The notes: a model not told the origin generated them from the sequence alone. A DNA stretch of 64,000 nt from Enoplosus armatus (GCF_043641665.1 NC_092189.1:6837333-6901332), one strand, 5' to 3'; shown: positions 1 through 13,136, numbered from the stretch's first letter. Translations and numbers: made by a program.

Positions 1-1230
1 TCACACCTCAGGCTACAAACTTGCCGTTGGCCTTCATACCCTTCTCCCAGACACTCACCGTCAATGTAGGTTTCAGGCAGACCCTAGCCTCTAGCTTATG
101 CACCCTCTGTATGCATACAGCAGACCCATAAACAGACCATTTGTTCCCATTATACACTACAGACTCATGTCTGACAACATGTGGGCAGATTGCTCTAACA
201 ATATATCCTAAAGACCATCTTTGAGAAATGTGTGCACTTCCACCACCCACATGATGTACAAAAACATTTCGTTATTTTAGTTACCTACGGTGCATAACAC
301 AAACATATTTAAAGTACTATGTGATAAATAAACGCTGTCGTTTCATCCCCCTGTCGGTGTTGCATATAATGCAGTTATCTTCCGTGGGCCAAAATTTTAG
401 AGGAAGAAATAAAACCTATGGCTGCTTCAGAACACAATTGCTCATTTTTATGAGAGTTGACCACCAGCACAGGCCAGTAAAGAGCAGCAGTACAGACATA
501 CTACATGCCCAATATATATACCCAACAGTGAGCCACAGTATGTGATCGTAGCTCTGCCACTGCAAGGAGAGTCAGCCAGCATGTGCATCACACAAACACA
601 CACTGAGAAAAGCACATTGAATGGGGTCCTCAGAGCCAATGTTTCCTCCTTTCCATCAGTCTCCTTGATCTGTCGCTATCCAGCCTTACACTGAACCACA
701 CGACTCTGCCGAGGGAATGACACTTGACTTATCCCCTGCAATACCAGCTAGAGAGCTGTGTGTGTTTGTGTCTCAGAGTGATTTGGTAACTAGGTCAGGC
801 TGTTGGAAGAGACGTAGACCCCAGCATGCTGTGGCTGAAACTGTCCTCTGCATGGCCTACAGAGGAGAACACACTCAATCATCTCATCTCTCAGCATTAA
901 CCGCCTGTTCGTTTTCGATATGACAAGACACAAGTGATATCCAATATTCAGCAGACAGCCAGATACTTACTCCTGTAAGAGTGCAGGAGAACTAATGAGA
1001 AAGTTCAGTTCTGTTGTGCATATCATGGCCCAGTGTTGATACAGCAATACACCGGGTGTGAGGTGAAGCACCTCAGGCAAGGTCCCCATTAGCAGACGCC
1101 TGCAGCAAAAAGAAGCGAGCCAAGTACGGAAATGAAGTAGAGAACGACAGCAGCAGTATTAACTTAGATGCTGCATAGAATACAACACACACAAGTGCTA
1201 CATGCTGTTCCCAATTAGGGAAACAGCGTT
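1..1230. other. Non-coding unique DNA, no gene seen
   Basis: No open frame above 90 codons and no recognisable domain on either strand. Short frames are ended by ordinary stops and have no consistent splice-site context. No repeat structure stands out. Confidence 0.6.
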
Positions 1231-1252
1231 GTGGTGGTGGTGGTGGTGGTGG
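1231..1252 (+). repeat. (TGG)7 trinucleotide microsatellite
   Basis: An uninterrupted TGG run followed by a short A-broken G run. On the minus strand it creates a proline-rich open frame (poly-CCA), which explains the apparent 85-codon ORF across 1073-1330; that ORF is an artefact of the repeat. Confidence 0.9.
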
Positions 1253-4200
1253 AGGGGGGCTTTGCCGCTTATTTTCTTTTACAGGAGAGCAAAAGAAAAG
1301 TTGAAATACATTTTTCAACATTCTATTCATTGCAATATAAATTGTTCAACCGTATGATTTTATGAAAATATTCTTATTTCTGCATTGTATCTCCAGTCCT
1401 GAAACACTGTGAATGTTGTAAAACACTGAAGTATAGAAGAATGCAAGCCCTGTGGCTCGGTTTCTATCAGAGTTTGTGGGACAATGGCGCGTTGTAATAG
1501 CTGGCAATGAACTGCCAGGAACTGTAAGTGCTGTCAGTGTGATGAAATAATTCATCCATGTAAATTATTATTGAAAGTTGAGTAAAATGAAATCTTGTAA
1601 TCATCTAAAATTGAACCAAAAATACTGAGAGTATCATAATAGAATCCGTCAAAAGGTGTGAAATATGAGCGCTTACAATTCATATGAAATGACAGCGTTA
1701 AAGCAAAAGCTCTTTTTCCAAAAACACTGTTTTTAAAATATCATACTGTACTTTAATGAAATGGTACCAGTGGCATTAACTTATAATTTGCTATGTCCAG
1801 ACACCCTCATCCACATTTTGTTATTTGAAATGACTGGACTGATGAAGCTTGATAACAGGATTGACATATTAATCGGTTTTATTATTTTTACTGTGACACA
1901 TTCCCTCATCATGAGCTTTTCAATATCCAATCAAATGCGTTTCCAGACAAAGTGTCACTTCTTTAGTATTACTAATAATTCTAACTACAATCTGAATATA
2001 CTGCACAAATTATACATTATTGAACATAAAATGCTAACATATAAACACTGGAGTTCATGGTTTAGGTTTAAGATTAATTTTGAAAAACAAACAAAAAAGC
2101 TGTCTAAAAACACATATGGTTGTTGAAACCCTATCCACTACCCGTGTTTATTGATCAGAACCAGTCTGCCCGGTTTGTCAATAGGTAATTTCATTACATG
2201 ACTAATAAAAATGAATCAATCAATTAAGGGCTATAATCTGACAACCACTAACCTGATGCACCGCAGAGCCCATTTAAATTAATCAACCACCACCAACTGA
2301 TCAATCCATATGGACGCACAGCTATAAAACTCAGGTAGGCTTTTAGGCTCTAGCAAACACTTTACATCACTGGGAATGAATGTGGCTCTGTTAGATTCTG
2401 TCCAACAATGTTTCAAACACTCCTCTCCTCCTTTATTCTTGATGTTGTATCAACCCTGACTGTTTTATTGAGCTATATTTACGGAGTCAGTTAGTTCATT
2501 TCAATTAATTTTTCAGGCTAGCTCCTATTTGTTATAATCATTCCAGTATTCAGTGTGCTCACAACAAATGGAGGCCATCCATACACATTTTCAATTTCTG
2601 TCAATACTTTTTGTTTTCCCTTTAGGAGGGTGGTGGAAGACAGGCACTTGTTTTTCACCTTCATGCAACTCTTATGGTGGTAGCGCTCACAGGGCTCTAC
2701 CCTGCCTTTGGTGGGCTCTCAAACCTACGCACTTGTTGTAATGAAGCTACTCCATTTTATACATTGTTCACAAAAATGAATCAAAATGTGGGACTATATA
2801 TTTAAAAAAAAAACTGCTCCTAGCTGGCATGTGAATACAAAGTTACTGCCCATTAGGAGTACGCTGGCTGTATCCCGCTGAGCAGGAAGCAACGACAGTC
2901 TGAAATTAAATCAGATTACAAACTTGTTGTTAGCAAACAGCAGAACACATGTTGTAATGTAATGTTCGAGCATATAGTTTAAGTAAACACTTTTTGGCTT
3001 GTAAACTGCTCTCGTGTTCCTGTCAGCACTCGTTGATCTTTGAAGAACTTTGAATCTATTTATTTATAAGACACTTTGCGGTTTGTTTTCTGCTAACAGC
3101 AGTCTGAGATAAGCTGTAACTTTTTTGTGAGCTGTGAGTCTTAGTACGCTAGAGCTCCACTCTGTTCATCTTTTTCAGAAACAAACGGTAAGACATGCAA
3201 CCAGCTATCTGATATCCTACAGCTGAGGAAGCAGCTACCCAGCTAGCTTAGCACGTACTGCTAGCTCACTTAAAGAAACTAATACGACAACAGGAGGAAG
3301 AGAACAGAAGATTAACTAAGTGTGTCTGTAACCTTGTGCTAAGCATATTAGCCACAAATGTAGTTTTAATTTTGAGGAAACAGACTCCAGCTAAAGCAGC
3401 TCATGGGAGGAACTGTAGTTTTTAATGTCCACTTCCTTCACCTCCTCCACTGTATCATGGCCTCAACAATCTTGGGCTATGGATTGGCTACCTTTGTATA
3501 CAAAGTATAGCACTATAAATTGATCATTATACTATACTACTAAAAACATCTAATTTGTCTCAACCCTAAAAATGGAGATATAATATTTATGTATGTGCAT
3601 CAAGGATGGAGAATCTATCATGATAAAGTCACTTTGAATACTGATAAAGATTTATGGTCCTGCAAACTTGTAAAATAACGACCATGCATACTCCAATCCA
3701 AATTATATCCGTCAGTGTATCGTGGTTAACTGTACATCATCTGCATTCTAATTTGACATTAAATATATTTATAGCAAAAGCTGGCGAAAGTATCTACTTT
3801 TTTTCTTTCAAATGACAACATTGTGGTTGTGGGCTAAAGGACTGCTCAGCACACTAATCTGTACTATTCCTCAACAAGGGCCATCCATTTGTAGAAACTA
3901 AACTGTAGATTGCCCGAGAACCTGCTGTGTCCAGCACAGTGTGTTTGTGCAAATGTGTAGCTGTGTGTCCCCGAGGTCAATAGTATCCGTCACCCAGCAC
4001 AGACAGTTCATCTCAGCCGCTCAATTAGTATCTCCTGGACAGTTTAGTGCATCTGAAAATACACAAGTCTGCATGATACTGCACAGAAATAAAACCTCCT
4101 GGATACACTTACAAAGTTAGATAATCAATTTATAATGCACAGCACAGCTGACATTGCCAATGGCATTTTTAACCTTGTGTTAAAGGTTAAAAGTGTTTTA

Positions 4201-4680
4201 GGGTGGATTTAGAGACATTTGAATGGATGATACAACCAAGATTATCGATGTCCAACCACCCGTTCCCACCATTTTAAATGAGCAGCGCTCTCCAGCAGTA
4301 GAATATCAAACAGTGGTGGATGTGGTTCTACTGCACTGAAAGAAAACCAATCCAACCTGTGCCGTCCTATCTCATCACTCCTTCACCTCCCCTGCCCTTT
4401 CCCATTTATTTAACCACCCCCCTAACCGTCTTTAATGCCCCCATCAACCTCTGCAGTACGCACATACGGATTGAGATACAGTTTCACAACTCTCCACACA
4501 CACACATAATATTGCCAGGATAATACCCTCATAGTGAACCCCCCCACCTCCAGATACACACACGCATGCAAACTCACAAACATACATCCACATACATCCT
4601 GCTGTGCCACAATCAGTCTGCACCACCTACTGGAGCAAAAAGAGAGAATGACAAGATGTCACTCAACCCTGACCTCACAC
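1253..4680. other. AT-rich non-coding DNA
   Basis: Strongly AT-rich, especially 1560-2560 and 3480-3790, with many stops in all frames. The longest frame (121 codons at 1761-2126, + strand) is rich in Ile, Asn, Phe and Lys, as expected from AT-rich noise, and shows no domain. Around 3225-3290 several AGCTAGC/TTAGC motifs cluster, a texture common in old teleost repeats, but I cannot assign them to a family. Confidence 0.55.
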
Positions 4681-4683
4681 CCA

Positions 4684-4892
4684 GGGGGGGCAAGCAGGTT
4701 TATAACTGTTGTCAAGGCAATGCTGCAGGGTGTCTCTTTCAGGTGTCACTGGAGATGGAAAAGGTAACCCCCCCCCACAACACTGTATCATTGAATATGG
4801 ATTGTTCCGTGTGGTTACGCTCCCGCTGCTTGTGGTGCCCTCCTTTCACCAATCATGCCGAACAGACAGAAAAGGGCGGGGGGGGGGGGGGG
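4684..4892 (+). repeat. Cluster of G and C homopolymers (G7, C9, G15)
   Basis: Runs of G at 4684-4690, C at 4768-4776 and an uninterrupted G15 at 4878-4892 lie within about 210 bases. The G15 run could form a G-quadruplex on the + strand. Such tracts are length-polymorphic and prone to sequencing error, so frames crossing them (for example 4709-5167, + strand) should not be trusted. Confidence 0.85.
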
Positions 4893-7527
4893 TCCCTTGT
4901 TTGGTGGTTGAGGTGATCGACGCCTTCTCCTACCTGGGAAATATCAGCTCTTTCTCCCCCAACAACTTTGATCGACTCCATGAGGACAAGAAGCAGAGAG
5001 AGTCAAAGGCCCCCTGGAGTCGTCAGGCCTGGAGACTTTTTGCAGAACGACGACTGTCCTGCCGAAGCCGCTTATCTGTCTTGTCTGTTGGCAGCAATTA
5101 CATATGCATCTGCCTGCCTCTCAGTGAGCCAGCCAGCAAGACAGACAGCTTGGAGAATGAGGGCTGATAAACGCCCCATTAGACAGGTAATTGCCAGAGT
5201 ATTCTTTAAATCTTAATTACATTACAAGTCAACAGTGATGCCATCTTGGAGATAAAGAGACAGATGTTCAACAAATACAGTTTTTTATCCTTTTGTGTTA
5301 TTATAAAAATACTGTATTTGCATACATGAATAGAATAAGTTGAGTTAAATTAAGAACTGGCATAATGAGGCGTCCATCTACTGCATAGAAGAGCTTACCA
5401 TAATACATAGCAATCCAGCACTGTTTACAACCACTCACTATGAAGTAAAGGCAATTTACTGTTGTTACAATGGCTGCAGTAGCCATTTGTGATAAAGGGA
5501 CAAATGGCCCAACAAATAACATTTTTTCCCCTTTTGTTGAAGGAATAAGTACAGGTTGGTGCAAGAAAAAAGAACATTTATATGCCCTTTTCATAGCTGA
5601 CAGGTTCTCCATTTGCAGTAGCCTGCCAGAACACATATTGAGTGCTAATGAATAAACTCCCCTCCATGTACCGATTCTGCTGCTGCATTTAATACTGTTA
5701 CAATGGGTGAAATAGATGTTCTGGCGAGGGCAGAAGTACTCGCCTGATATCAGACAGAATTGTCAACTCGTTACACTCCATTTCCATCTTCAGTCTGACA
5801 TTGCCTCCACTCGACTAACCGATTTCCGTGGGAGAGGGGGATTCGATTTTCCCAAACCAATCACTGCAGACCAATGTATCCACCTGAATCTAACGTAATT
5901 TATTAATTTATTAATTTAGTCATTAAGTGACCTTTTCCAAGATGTCGGGGTATTTCTCCCATACAGACCGACTCACAGTTTGACAACAAAGTTAGTCCTG
6001 TCTGTGGCGCTGATTGGATCGATCACTTTACAACCGAGAAACTGTTGTTTCATGACGCAACACCAGAATCAGTCAACTCAGCGGTGCAAACAAAGTACCA
6101 CATGGCATCCAAATTCACACAGAGCTGTATAAAAGGGTCCAAGGTTTACCAGGCAACAGTTTTACTCTAGATGAAACTAAACTAATGACCGCCTAACAAC
6201 CTTCCCTGGGGACTCCAGCAGACTCAGCGCAGTGCAGATGAGTAAAGATTTACTGAAGGGTTCGTTTTTAAACAGGAGGAATGCAGCGAGTCTTACTGAG
6301 CTCAGAGTTGATTTAAAGTAACAGGGGCCGATGCTTTTCATTTTCTGCATTGTGGTTTCAGCCATTTCCTGAAATTAGTGAACTGAATAGAATCAAGTGA
6401 AAGCCGCCATGTGAAAGTGGGAGGCTGTGAATGTGTGGATGCTTTGTTTTGGAGTGCATACCTTACTCATGGGAGCACCCTGTGGGATGAAGGTAATGCG
6501 GTGAAGCTCATCTAAATTTTGACATCTTCCCCTCCGGTGGTAATGACATTAAGTGATGCGAGTAAATCTAGCGCGTTTCTATTTCCTGGTTTCGACATGA
6601 AGAAACTTCCTGATTGGCCTCATGCTGTAAAAAAGACCTTTTAAAGTTTGCTGACGCGATTGATGGTGAAATTGATTGAAATTGATTGATGGAAAGACTG
6701 AACAATAACAAACCACAACTTTTCATGGGGGAACAAAAAAATGTCTTTTCTTTACCAAGTCCACATATCAGGATAAAAGACAGTCCCAAAGGACATTTGC
6801 CTAGTCAACTTTGTGGATTCCTCCTGTCATTTACCTAATCCTGATGTTCACACTCCAATGGTGAGACTTGAGGGACAAGGAGACGGGTGATGAGAGGGTG
6901 GGAGACAAAGAGAGACCGAGGTTGTGATGGCTGTCTGTGGACGGTCCCAGGAGTGTGGGGAGGGTTGGGGCTGGCTGGACCAGGCTGGCCGGAAGCTAGG
7001 GCATGCCTGACAAGCCGCATCGGAGCCACTGACACATCTCTGAGTCTGAGCACTGACCGGAGTGGACACTACAGGACGCAACACAGCCAGAATCTCAAAC
7101 ACAGTCACCCAGGCAGGGCCATATGAATGACATTACTATGTATTCTGCAAAGTGTCATAAATAGATTCAAAAAGTCTGACCCTCTAAAACATGTCAGAAA
7201 ATATCTATAACTATAACTAACAAATCATTTTAGGATAAGAAAAAATGCTGTCGCTTCCTTAACTTAAAAACAGTACTGTTTTTTTTCTTGTTTGTTTTTT
7301 TTTGGAATATAAACAAATTGTGACCGATTGCAGTGATTAGCATAAGTCATAAGCTGTAATGTATGAAAAGGAATCACCAAAACCACATGAAATGAATTTC
7401 ACTTTACTTCTCCGTTGCATTCTGTGGTTCTGTGCGTTAACTGCTTTTTTTGCAATGTCTTGGTGAGTGAATTTTAAGCTCAGCTAAGCTAATGTTGCTA
7501 ACTACTACTCTGAATTGTAGTAGAGCA
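4893..7527. other. Non-coding DNA, no gene supported
   Basis: Open frames are short and in conflicting directions. A TATAAAAG box at 6128-6135 has no credible transcript downstream. At 5733-5755 a short GGCGAG/CTCGCC inverted repeat occurs, which may belong to an old mobile element. 6890-7100 is relatively GC-rich, with overlapping frames on both strands and no recognised product. Confidence 0.5.
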
Positions 7528-7592
7528 GAAAAAAGTACAGTACTGAGTAAATGTACTTAGTATGGTGTTAATGTTACTTTCCACTACTGTAC
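7528..7592 (+). repeat. Interspersed repeat family A, terminal fragment
   Basis: The stretch contains AGTACTGAGTAAATGTACTT followed by TTACTTTCCACTACTG. It matches the end of the longer copies at 45786-46375, 55627-56043 and 60486-61255. I recognise the family from memory as a common percomorph dispersed repeat, probably a non-autonomous element. Only the last 60 or so bases are present. The 129-codon frame starting at 7562 begins inside this fragment and is therefore doubtful as a gene. Confidence 0.6.
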
Positions 7593-9055
7593 CCTGTGGA
7601 ACTTTCAAACACAAACAGTGCTATGGAGCAATGTTTTATGATATGATAATTTACTATGGTCAAGGACAAATAGCCTTTGATGACTACATAGCCCTTTTGG
7701 TATATAGGTTTCTGAGTCCTCCTGAAGATACAATGCCCTGGATTCCTGATTCTGTCCTTGACGACACACATGTTGATTTTTACTGGAAAAGATTCTGGGA
7801 GTATTATATAGCCATTAAAATGAATGTTTATCTAGGTTTTTGTTCACATGCCAAAAAGTCTTGTGAAGTGAGGCTCCTGAGGTTCTGCAAAGAGACGGCT
7901 GTACTTGTTAGTGGGTGCAGTCCTGGCAATATCCTACTTGATCTGATGTAGTAAGAAGAAAAAATGCTTTACGAAGTCTTTGAGAAAATCACTTTTAGCG
8001 TTTTCTTCTTACTGATTCAAGTTTATTTTCTTATAAATCAGAGAAAGTTTGGTTTAACCTGCAGAGTGCAAATTGCTCTCACTCACTTTGCACCACTACT
8101 CTTCCACCTGGTATCCCTGTGCTTCAATCTCTGGAAACATCTTTTCTCAGATGGGCTTGCGCTGGGAGATTCATTTGGGCCTGGAATTGCACACATCACC
8201 GCAATATTGAATCTAACCAAGCCAGACTGCAGCAAAAGGACATTTGGACTGGGTGAAATTGGATATTCTAGTAGTTCAATAAGTTTGAGGCCGGGACTGG
8301 ATGGAGGCAAAGGCAATTATTCATGTTCAACAGTGAAGTTGGCTAGTGTCTGGAACACTTTTAAATAAAACATCACATCTAAATGGTATCATAACTGCTT
8401 TCATTAGAGCTCATTAAGCCTCTTGAACGAGTGCTGAAATGCCCTCAAAAACAAACAAGTCCAGCTGTGTTTGACTTAGTATTTCTGCACATCCTATGAC
8501 CTGGATGAGAATATTAGACATTATTGCTATCCTGCTGTTTTCCTACTTGGGTCCGACTTTACTTCCTCCCATGGGTGAGGATCAGCTCTCCTTAGCAGCA
8601 TCTCTAAATGGGGAAATTGTTTGTTAGAAAAGGTCAGCGCTGTTAATTATACACCTCGCAAGGATGAATGTCCCTGTGAGATTGAAGATGGTGTTCATAA
8701 ACTGTCTCCAAACAGAGTGGACAGGTTTGAGTCTTTAATGTGCCGTTATTGTTCTTTGAAGCATGCTCTCTGAAACATAATGATTTGAGCATGATCATTT
8801 CCAACTTACGCGGGGGGAGAAATTTCAAGTCTATTAGGCATGAAAGTACGAGGCCCTTAGACAGTGGCGCTTTAAGAGAAATGAGAATGTGAGGAGCGCA
8901 ATTTTGACCACATTTCACAGTTCTCTTGCCTTTGTTTAAATTGCATTTGTTCAATAGACTTAAATAATTCAAGCTTTGGACTCAGCGTCATATCTCTGAC
9001 AGACAGGCCCATTATAATTACAGACCATATATTTTATTGTGATTAGAAATTCAAG

Positions 9056-9057
<2 letters not shown>
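7593..9057. other. Unique non-coding DNA with a zinc-finger-like minus-strand frame
   Basis: No gene can be assigned. A minus-strand frame (8643-8972) ends in a short peptide with CPLC and HRDIH spaced almost like a C2H2 finger; see findings. A + strand frame at 7964-8368 has no domain. 8520-9000 is unique-looking with TAAT/ATTA motifs. Confidence 0.4.

Positions 9058-9096
<39 letters not shown>
9058..9096 (+). repeat. (GA)n microsatellite
   Basis: About 19 uninterrupted GA units followed by an A/G-rich flank. It separates two unique blocks. Confidence 0.95.
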
Positions 9097-9101
<5 letters not shown>

Positions 9102-9149
9102 AAAGAAAAGTATCAGTGACTATTTTGTGGGTGAACTTCCTGAAAAGAT

Positions 9150-9480
9150 TATTATTTACATGAAGTCTTGTTATTGCCAATCACTTCAGGACCACCACAT
9201 AAGGCTACTTTTGAACGCATGAGAAAAACACCTATCACATTACTAATGAGAGCCCAGATCATTAGCATTACTGAAAAGAGCAAAATCACGCCGTTCACTT
9301 TGATGAGATATTTAAAAAGTCCTGATTGTGATCATTTTGGAGAAAATTGGATCTCTTTTTCCAAATGCCAGATTGCATTACTATCATCTCTGGTGTTGTC
9401 CACGGTTCTGGCGCATAATGACGACTGATTTATGGGTGATGCATCAGGATAATAGCCAGAGATTTGGCCCATTTTTTTCC
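9150..9480. promoter_or_regulatory. Candidate conserved noncoding element
   Basis: A unique, repeat-free block with balanced composition and several homeodomain-type cores (ATTAGCATTAC, CTAATGAGAG), a GATGCATCA palindromic segment and ATTTATGGG. The texture resembles developmental enhancers in vertebrate gene deserts. The overlapping 86-codon + strand frame has no domain. Conservation is untested; this is inference from sequence texture only. Confidence 0.25.
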
Positions 9481-9629
9481 TGCATGTTACGCAAGCACAT
9501 AATGTAATCTATACAATTTAATGGAACGCAAGATAAAACACTGAATCAAAAAGATGCATTGCACTGTGCGGTAATGGAATATGTAAGTGAATCCTGAAAT
9601 GTCCAATAGTATCTTTAGTGCACTTACCA

Positions 9630-9860
9630 GGAGCTGAGTGTGCTGGCTGATATTATTTGTTTGCTCTCAGAGTTGTCTGAGGCTGCGCTGCTGTGCTGTG
9701 GGGGTGCAGCTTGATGGACGTTGAGAGGTGCTTGGCTGTGGCCTACTGTAGTGGCTGATCTGTCTGGGATCAATAGCAGCTAATTACAGCCCACATTGAT
9801 CCAGAATGCTCGCTAATTTAGAGCCGAGCCCGGGTCCTCTCCATACAGAGCCAGTGAAGC
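9630..9860. promoter_or_regulatory. Candidate conserved noncoding element
   Basis: A unique block with AGCAGCTAATTACAGCCC and GCTCGCTAATTTAGAG, two TAATT homeodomain cores about 30 bases apart, and a CACATTGATCC motif of SOX/TCF type. No repeat or coding signature. An alternative is ordinary unique DNA. Confidence 0.25.
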
Positions 9861-12004
9861 AACTCCAATCCCAGCCCTCTGGCCCCGCAAACATCTCACT
9901 CAGCAGCTCATTATCTCTGAGGAGCAACTGGTGGGGCATTTGTCTGTCTCCCGGCTTCAATACTGGGAAACTGTATACCTGTATGGGACATTATTTTCTC
10001 AGATGTCGTCTTAATCTACCCTTTCAGCTACTTCTGACGAGGGGCACCAGATGGGGGCTAACATACAGGAGTTAGCATTTTCTGGCTAGAACTTAGTTTC
10101 TAGCAGCGTCCCTGTGTCTAACATACAAGAAGCAAGATGATGTGTGTTTGTGTGAATAAATCCAGTGAAACTTACCTCACCTAATTTTGTCCAGTTGTTG
10201 GCTGCATAGGTACAAAATCTTGGCAAAGCTCAAGTAACACTTCCTCACAAAGTCATGTATTTGCTGTCACATATATCAAGAAATGTTTCAACCTGCCTCA
10301 GGCCTCCATCAGAGCAAAAGCCAAACACACCAAACAAAGACACAATGTACAGGTGAGCCGATTGCCTAGTCACATGACTTCCTGTCAGGTAACAAAAAAT
10401 AAAGCTCCCATAAATCCATATCCCAAATTAAAATGCACTATTTTATACAGTGAAAACAAAAACAATACCAAACCACTTTCCTATCAGAATCTAATTAGAA
10501 TAGTATATAAATAAAACAGACTTAAATACAGCTGACTGCCTGCCTTACCCATATCTATCAAATCAACCTCCTCACATCTTTTCTAAAGAAGAAGTGCTAA
10601 TTTGGAGCTCCTCATTCAAACCATCTGGATGAACAGTACGGAGGTACTATATCCTTTTGGCTTCCTGTTGCAGTGTGCATGTGTGTGCATGCTTTTTGGC
10701 TTGTGTGTCTCCAAGATCAAGGCCACAATCTTTTCATCCACTGCCCTCCTGCAAGCTTTGATCTGGCATTTGAGTGTTGCACCTTCTGTTCTTCCATCGT
10801 CGTGTCCTCACACACCTAAATGTGTACTGCAACTGCCTTTGGGATGTTTGGTATAACTTGGCAACAGTGTTTTTGGTAAAGGGTCAGGGTTAGGGTTCAT
10901 CACTGACCCATTCTGACCCCACCTGAGGAGCACAGATACAGGCGGACAAAATAGTGGAAAACAGTAGAGCTCACAAAGTTACCATCTTTTCACACACAGT
11001 GCAGACGTGAGCTGTCCAACCATGTTGGATGTATCCGTCCTTCAGAGTGTGACCTCCGCTTTACAATAGCATTCAGCTCAGACTAAGCTCTGTTTTTAAC
11101 CATTCTATCTTAGCACTTTCAACACTATTCAACTCCACAAGACTGCGCCGCTCTGCAGCTATTATAGCACATCGCCACTCTTCCAGATTGAGCGTTTTCA
11201 CTCACACACCTATCCCTTTCCTCTCCTGCTTTTCATCCGTCTCACCCCATTTCCGTTACGTGCTCCAATTGCCGGATCACCCCAGGCTCTCCTAAAAGTC
11301 TACATTCACTGCAGCCGAATTCAGCTGAGGGGGAGCTGGGGGTGTAATTGCTTTTTGTACTGTGGCGTGGTCACCTAATAGCATTGGTAAGCACATGCAT
11401 GCACACAGGCACACACACATGAACAGGCCTAAATTTACTCTCTCAGATACACACACGGAGATCACCATAGGTGTACACACAGAAACCATTACAGAGAAAG
11501 GTCTGTCATTATTTTGGTAAAGGCCTGAGTGTCTCTCACCCTGCTGTGCCAGACACAAGCAGGGATGGGAGTCTGTGCTAATAGCATGTGATGAATAGGG
11601 TGCGTGACGCTCTTTTAATTCCTTGTGGATTTTTTAAATATGCATTTTACCTCTAATGGCCTTGATAAAAGAGTCATCAGTAGCCTAAATGTTGGAAAAT
11701 TGGAATTGGGAAGCTAGAAAAGCTCCTATTGTGTATTCTCTGATTTAGAGTTGTTCCTGAAATTCAACCAAACAACACGCAAGCATTTTTACTTTGGTAA
11801 CAGACTGTAGAGTTCCAATTAATGAGGAGAGTCAAAATATATTATACGGATTGTTGGATCTCAGGAGAGTCAGGGTGAGAAAAAAGGTCAAACGGTTCTC
11901 TCTAAATCCTCCTGCACAGCCAGGGACAATGGTACAGTTTCAAAGCGTACCTCTCACACACAGTACAGCCTTGTGCAGAAAGCATAATCACAGTGGTGAA
12001 AAGA
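9861..12004. other. Non-coding DNA, nothing specific
   Basis: No gene, no recognised repeat and no long frame. A short AGGGTTAGGGTT at about 10887 is only two telomere-like units and is not meaningful. Frames over 11292-11558 (minus) owe their length to interspersed CACA tracts. Confidence 0.55.
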
Positions 12005-12035
12005 GACACACACATACACACAGTGAAAACTTCAC

Positions 12036-12068
<33 letters not shown>
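12005..12068 (+). repeat. (CA)n microsatellite, interrupted
   Basis: Two CA blocks separated by a short unique stretch; the longer one is nearly pure over 12041-12068. The 103-codon + strand frame ending here has a His/Thr-rich tail made by the repeat and is not a gene. Confidence 0.95.
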
Positions 12069-12069
<1 letters not shown>

Positions 12070-12544
12070 TTGAAATGCACCAGAGCCAGAACAGTTTCGG
12101 TGTAATAGGAAGCTTATTCTGTGAAGTTAGAGGAGGCATTTCAGCAAACTTTAACAGTGACGTCCAGGAATCAAAGCAGCTCTTCTGCGTTGCAGAGAGT
12201 CTTATGACCGAGCTATCATTTCTACATAGACTTCAGTAAGACAAGCTTTCCTCTACTGTACTATCTACTGATCAAAAATATTAAAAATAGATTTGTCTTC
12301 ATCATAAAGATGGTTTCTGTCAGTGATAGAATAATATACAATAACACTCGATCTGTTTTAGTTATTATTTTGCCAAAATACTGTATTTGTTAATGTAATG
12401 TTTTGTACAATACTTATATTTTTATGGGTCAGAACAGCTTTTTTTTTTAATGTTATATATTTTTACACAATAAAATATTTTAAGAATTTAAGTACACATG
12501 CGAGTGAACTTTTTTGCCATAAATTTCAATTCTGTGTTTTCACT

Positions 12545-12545
<1 letters not shown>
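12069..12545. other. AT-rich non-coding DNA
   Basis: 12230-12490 is very AT-rich. No gene or recognised element. Confidence 0.6.

Positions 12546-12578
<33 letters not shown>
12546..12578 (+). repeat. (TG)n microsatellite
   Basis: About 16 uninterrupted units in unique flanks. Confidence 0.95.
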
Positions 12579-12579
<1 letters not shown>

Positions 12580-13067
12580 TTTCATTAGCGCGTGTGCCTG
12601 AATTCACTTGTATATGTGGTATGAGGTTTCACAAGTGTTATTGAGAGATGAGAGAGTTGAGAGGAAGGTTGAATTAACTCCCCCAGGGCACTTCATAAGA
12701 ATCCGTTCCATAATGTTAAGTCCTTTGTTTCCAAAAGTGTAAACTGCACAGTGTCAGCAAACAATGTGAGGCGTTGTTTGCAGAGAAACGTTGGGAAAAA
12801 AAGTGTAAAATATGTTTGACATGTGGACGCCTTTATAAACTGTGCTTCTGGATTCTTTGTCACCACTTTGATGAGAAAATATATTTTTTGCAATTTTTAT
12901 TTAAACTTTCACCCAAAATATTTTAAAAGGTGTTTTATACAGGCAAATGTATACCGATGCAGTGCTTATATGTACATATATAATCTATTCATAATCTATT
13001 CAGGACAAGAGTAAAGAGCCCCTCCAAAAGTAACTTTTCTTCTGACATTTTCTTCGCTTTCTCTGTG

Positions 13068-13136
13068 ATTAGACTATTGTTGACAAATGCATCATGAAAT
13101 ATATTTGAATGATACATTTGTCAACAATAGACTAAT
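13068..13136. repeat. Near-perfect inverted repeat / hairpin
   Basis: Left arm 13071-13095 pairs with right arm 13109-13133 at 23 of 25 positions, with a 13-base loop; three more base pairs (ATT/AAT, 13068-13070 with 13134-13136) extend the stem. The arms contain TATTGTTGACAAATG and its complement. Pairing stops abruptly outside. It could be a small MITE remnant, a hairpin RNA gene of pre-miRNA size, or a cruciform-forming palindrome. I recognise no known microRNA seed. Confidence 0.85.

Noticed and set aside
4709..5167. 152-codon + frame with a phrase resembling reverse transcriptase (EVIDAFSYLGNIS)
   Set aside because: Only about a dozen residues resemble the RT motif, nothing before or after fits, and the frame depends on the exact length of a G15 run.
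6128..6135. TATAAAAG as a promoter
   Set aside because: No coding frame, CpG enrichment or initiator context downstream; such boxes are frequent by chance in AT-rich DNA.
10880..10900. Telomere-like AGGGTTAGGGTT
   Set aside because: Only two units, no array; chance occurrence.
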